DNA from: Clostridium sp. CAG:710
Lineage (GTDB): Bacteria; Bacillota_I; Bacilli_A; RF39; UBA660
Length of the DNA: 61,543 nucleotides
Assembly: GCA_000432595.1 (NCBI GenBank)
Contig: HF996853.1
Span: forward strand, 1 to 61,543
Direction of reading: 5' to 3'
Positions within the stretch are counted from its first letter, which is position 1. Each line of letters begins with the position of its first letter. This document shows, piece after piece, positions 60,249 through 61,543 of the stretch. The notes beneath the pieces are model-generated. The model ran no database searches and was not told the origin of the DNA. It worked only from the letters and a program-made list of their open reading frames with translations. Made by a program: the position numbers and the translations under genes.

Positions 60249-61391
60249 TTATAAAATATTTTTTTCCTCAAAAAGTTTTGTTTCTATCGCAACTCTTTGT
60301 ACAAGTGTTAGAGCTACTATTAAACATAAAGTAAAACTACCACCATAACTTATAAAAGGAAGTGGAACTCCAGTCATTGGTATTAATCCAAATATTCCCA
60401 TTAGATTTACTATTATGTGAGCAAATATATAGAAAGCAACTCCATAACATATTATTGCACCCCTATTATTTACAGCGTGTCTTCCTATGACTACTATTCT
60501 TGCAAGCGTAAGCATAAATAATATTATTATTCCTATTCCTATCAAAAGTCCGCATTCTTCTAACACAATAGCAAATATAAAGTCTGTGTGTGCCTCAGGT
60601 AAATATAAATATTTTTGAGTACTATTTCCTAATCCCTTACCAAATAAACCACCATTATTAACAGCAATATAAGCATTACATACCTGGTTACCATCTGAAT
60701 AAAATTTAGATTCACTACAAGGACTTGCGCCATAAACATTAAGTCTAGCCATCTGTCTTTCTGAAATTAAACTTTTACCACTTCCAACTAAAGCAACTAC
60801 TAAAAGGAATACCGCACCAATGCATATTAGAATAGTCTTATTTTTAATATTAGAACTAACTGGTGATATAAAGAAAATAAACATACTTATACTACCATAT
60901 ATTATGGCAGTTCCAAGATCGGGTTGAAGCATAATTAATACTGCAGCTACACCACAAACAAGAAGTGGAACTAACCCAGTAGCATAACTATCTAAATGAT
61001 TTCTATTAACTTCATAAAAACTAGCCATCCACACTATCATAAGTACTTTTAAAAATTCACTAGGTTGAAACAAAAAAGGTCCTATTTTAAACCATGATGT
61101 TGCATGGTTAGTAGTTTTACCATATACAAGTACTACACCTAAAAGTATTATTATAAAAACTATTCCTGGCCATGATAAAGCACTGTATGCTTTAGTATTA
61201 ATTCTAATTATTATAGATGACACTAAAAAAGATACAGCAAGTATCACCAATTGTTTATATAAAAAACGATATGGACTTGCAGAATATCTCATAAATGCAG
61301 CTACATTTGATGCGGAAAAGATCATAATCAAGCCAAACACAAATAACACTGCGGTAAGTAATAGTAACCATTTATCCATTTTCTTGAGCAA
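60249..61391 (-). CDS. ftsW: FtsW/RodA/SpoVE-type SEDS peptidoglycan polymerase
   Basis: 380 residues with ten membrane segments. GPFLFQPSEFLKVLMI, MLQPDLGTAIIYG, NNGGLFGKGLGNSTQKYLYLPEAHTDFIFA and GLIPMTGVPLPFISYGGS are the SEDS hallmarks, and the division-type signature favours FtsW over RodA. The extracellular loop near residue 225 carries two Cys 16 residues apart that could form a disulphide. It starts at TTG seven bases after GGGGAG; the ATG four codons on is too far from it. Confidence 0.93.
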   Translation of the reverse strand: MLKKMDKWLLLLTAVLFVFGLIMIFSASNVAAFMRYSASPYRFLYKQLVILAVSFLVSSIIIRINTKAYSALSWPGIVFIIILLGVVLVYGKTTNHATSWFKIGPFLFQPSEFLKVLMIVWMASFYEVNRNHLDSYATGLVPLLVCGVAAVLIMLQPDLGTAIIYGSISMFIFFISPVSSNIKNKTILICIGAVFLLVVALVGSGKSLISERQMARLNVYGASPCSESKFYSDGNQVCNAYIAVNNGGLFGKGLGNSTQKYLYLPEAHTDFIFAIVLEECGLLIGIGIIILFMLTLARIVVIGRHAVNNRGAIICYGVAFYIFAHIIVNLMGIFGLIPMTGVPLPFISYGGSFTLCLIVALTLVQRVAIETKLFEEKNIL

Positions 61392-61452
61392 AGTACCACT
61401 CCCCTACTATTAACTAAATTATAATCTAGATACCCATTTTTGTAAAGTAAAA

Positions 61453-61479
61453 GAAAAAAGATGCTTATTATTTAGCATC
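61453..61479 (-). terminator. terminator of the gene running off the right edge
   Basis: GATGCT-loop-AGCATC followed by six T on the minus strand. Confidence 0.8.
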
Positions 61480-61483
61480 TATA

Positions 61484-61543
61484 TTACCTTTCGTATACTA
61501 CTGTTTTACCATCTACAGTAGAACCATTTGCCCAACCATTTAC
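61484..61543 (-). CDS. partial CDS at the right edge (C-terminal 19 residues)
   Basis: An open frame enters from the right edge and stops with TAA at 61484, ending DGKTVVYER, directly before a terminator. Too short to identify. Confidence 0.6.
   Translation of the reverse strand, partial: VNGWANGSTVDGKTVVYER

Overview
The window is AT-rich, uses the standard stop codons, and has strong Shine-Dalgarno sites and many textbook sigma-A promoters (TTGACA-17-TATAAT type). It suggests a low-GC Bacillota, most likely a Bacilli / Erysipelotrichia / RF39-like gut lineage. Supporting context includes tkt-sirA-like-yneF in Bacillus order, rplU-prp-rpmA with an L27 that carries the cleavable N-terminus, nusB-xseA-xseB, and a SpoIVB-family protease. 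Nearly all genes lie on the minus strand. The four plus-strand genes (13626-16530, 50667-51461, 53676-54338) are mostly lineage-specific.

Layout from left to right. 36-4404 holds a holin-like membrane protein and an FtsX-type ABC exporter. 4407-7349 is a short-armed SMC. 7532-10352 holds two hypotheticals and a membrane-anchored CHAP-fold protein whose catalytic Cys is Asp. 10444-13513 is priA plus an unknown gene. 13626-16530 is a divergent two-gene operon of unknown function: a protein with a RelE-like tail and a large helical protein. 16558-20036 is a SpoIVB homologue and the nusB-xseA-xseB-DUF5684 operon. 20325-25933 holds a LysR regulator, an ATPase-CYTH fusion, obg, an unknown gene, a surface protein and a CPBP-family membrane protein. 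26041-28138 is rplU-prp-rpmA with an L21 leader, flanked by two small transcription units that contain only micro-ORFs, then yneF. 28184-30615 is a SirA-like gene and transketolase.

The capsule locus spans 31106-48815. One operon (cpsC, cpsD, cpsB, LCP ligase, nucleotidyltransferase) and a second (cohesin-like protein, initiating sugar transferase, GT4-GT4 fusion, Wzy, two GT2s, pyruvyltransferase, Wzx) are separated by a HigBA/ImmA-type toxin-antitoxin pair, one member of a three-copy paralogous family, and a scar of decayed DNA (wecB 3' fragment, a structured repeat-flanked element, a sigma-like pseudogene). The two adjacent GT2 genes share a nearly identical 181-bp block.

48894-61543 holds gltX, a methyltransferase, two more members of the paralogous family, a CYTH protein, tRNA-Arg(CCT), an HD hydrolase, a GNAT, a truncated Rel enzyme whose synthetase Glu is Gln, a DUF1016 N-domain gene, comEC, comEA and ftsW.

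The least explained items are the micro-ORF transcripts around the L21/L27 operon, the three-paralog family, the 13626-16530 operon, the synthetase-defective-looking Rel, and the catalytically altered CHAP protein. All promoter, terminator and RNA-fold calls were made by eye. Family assignments come from remembered motifs, not searches.
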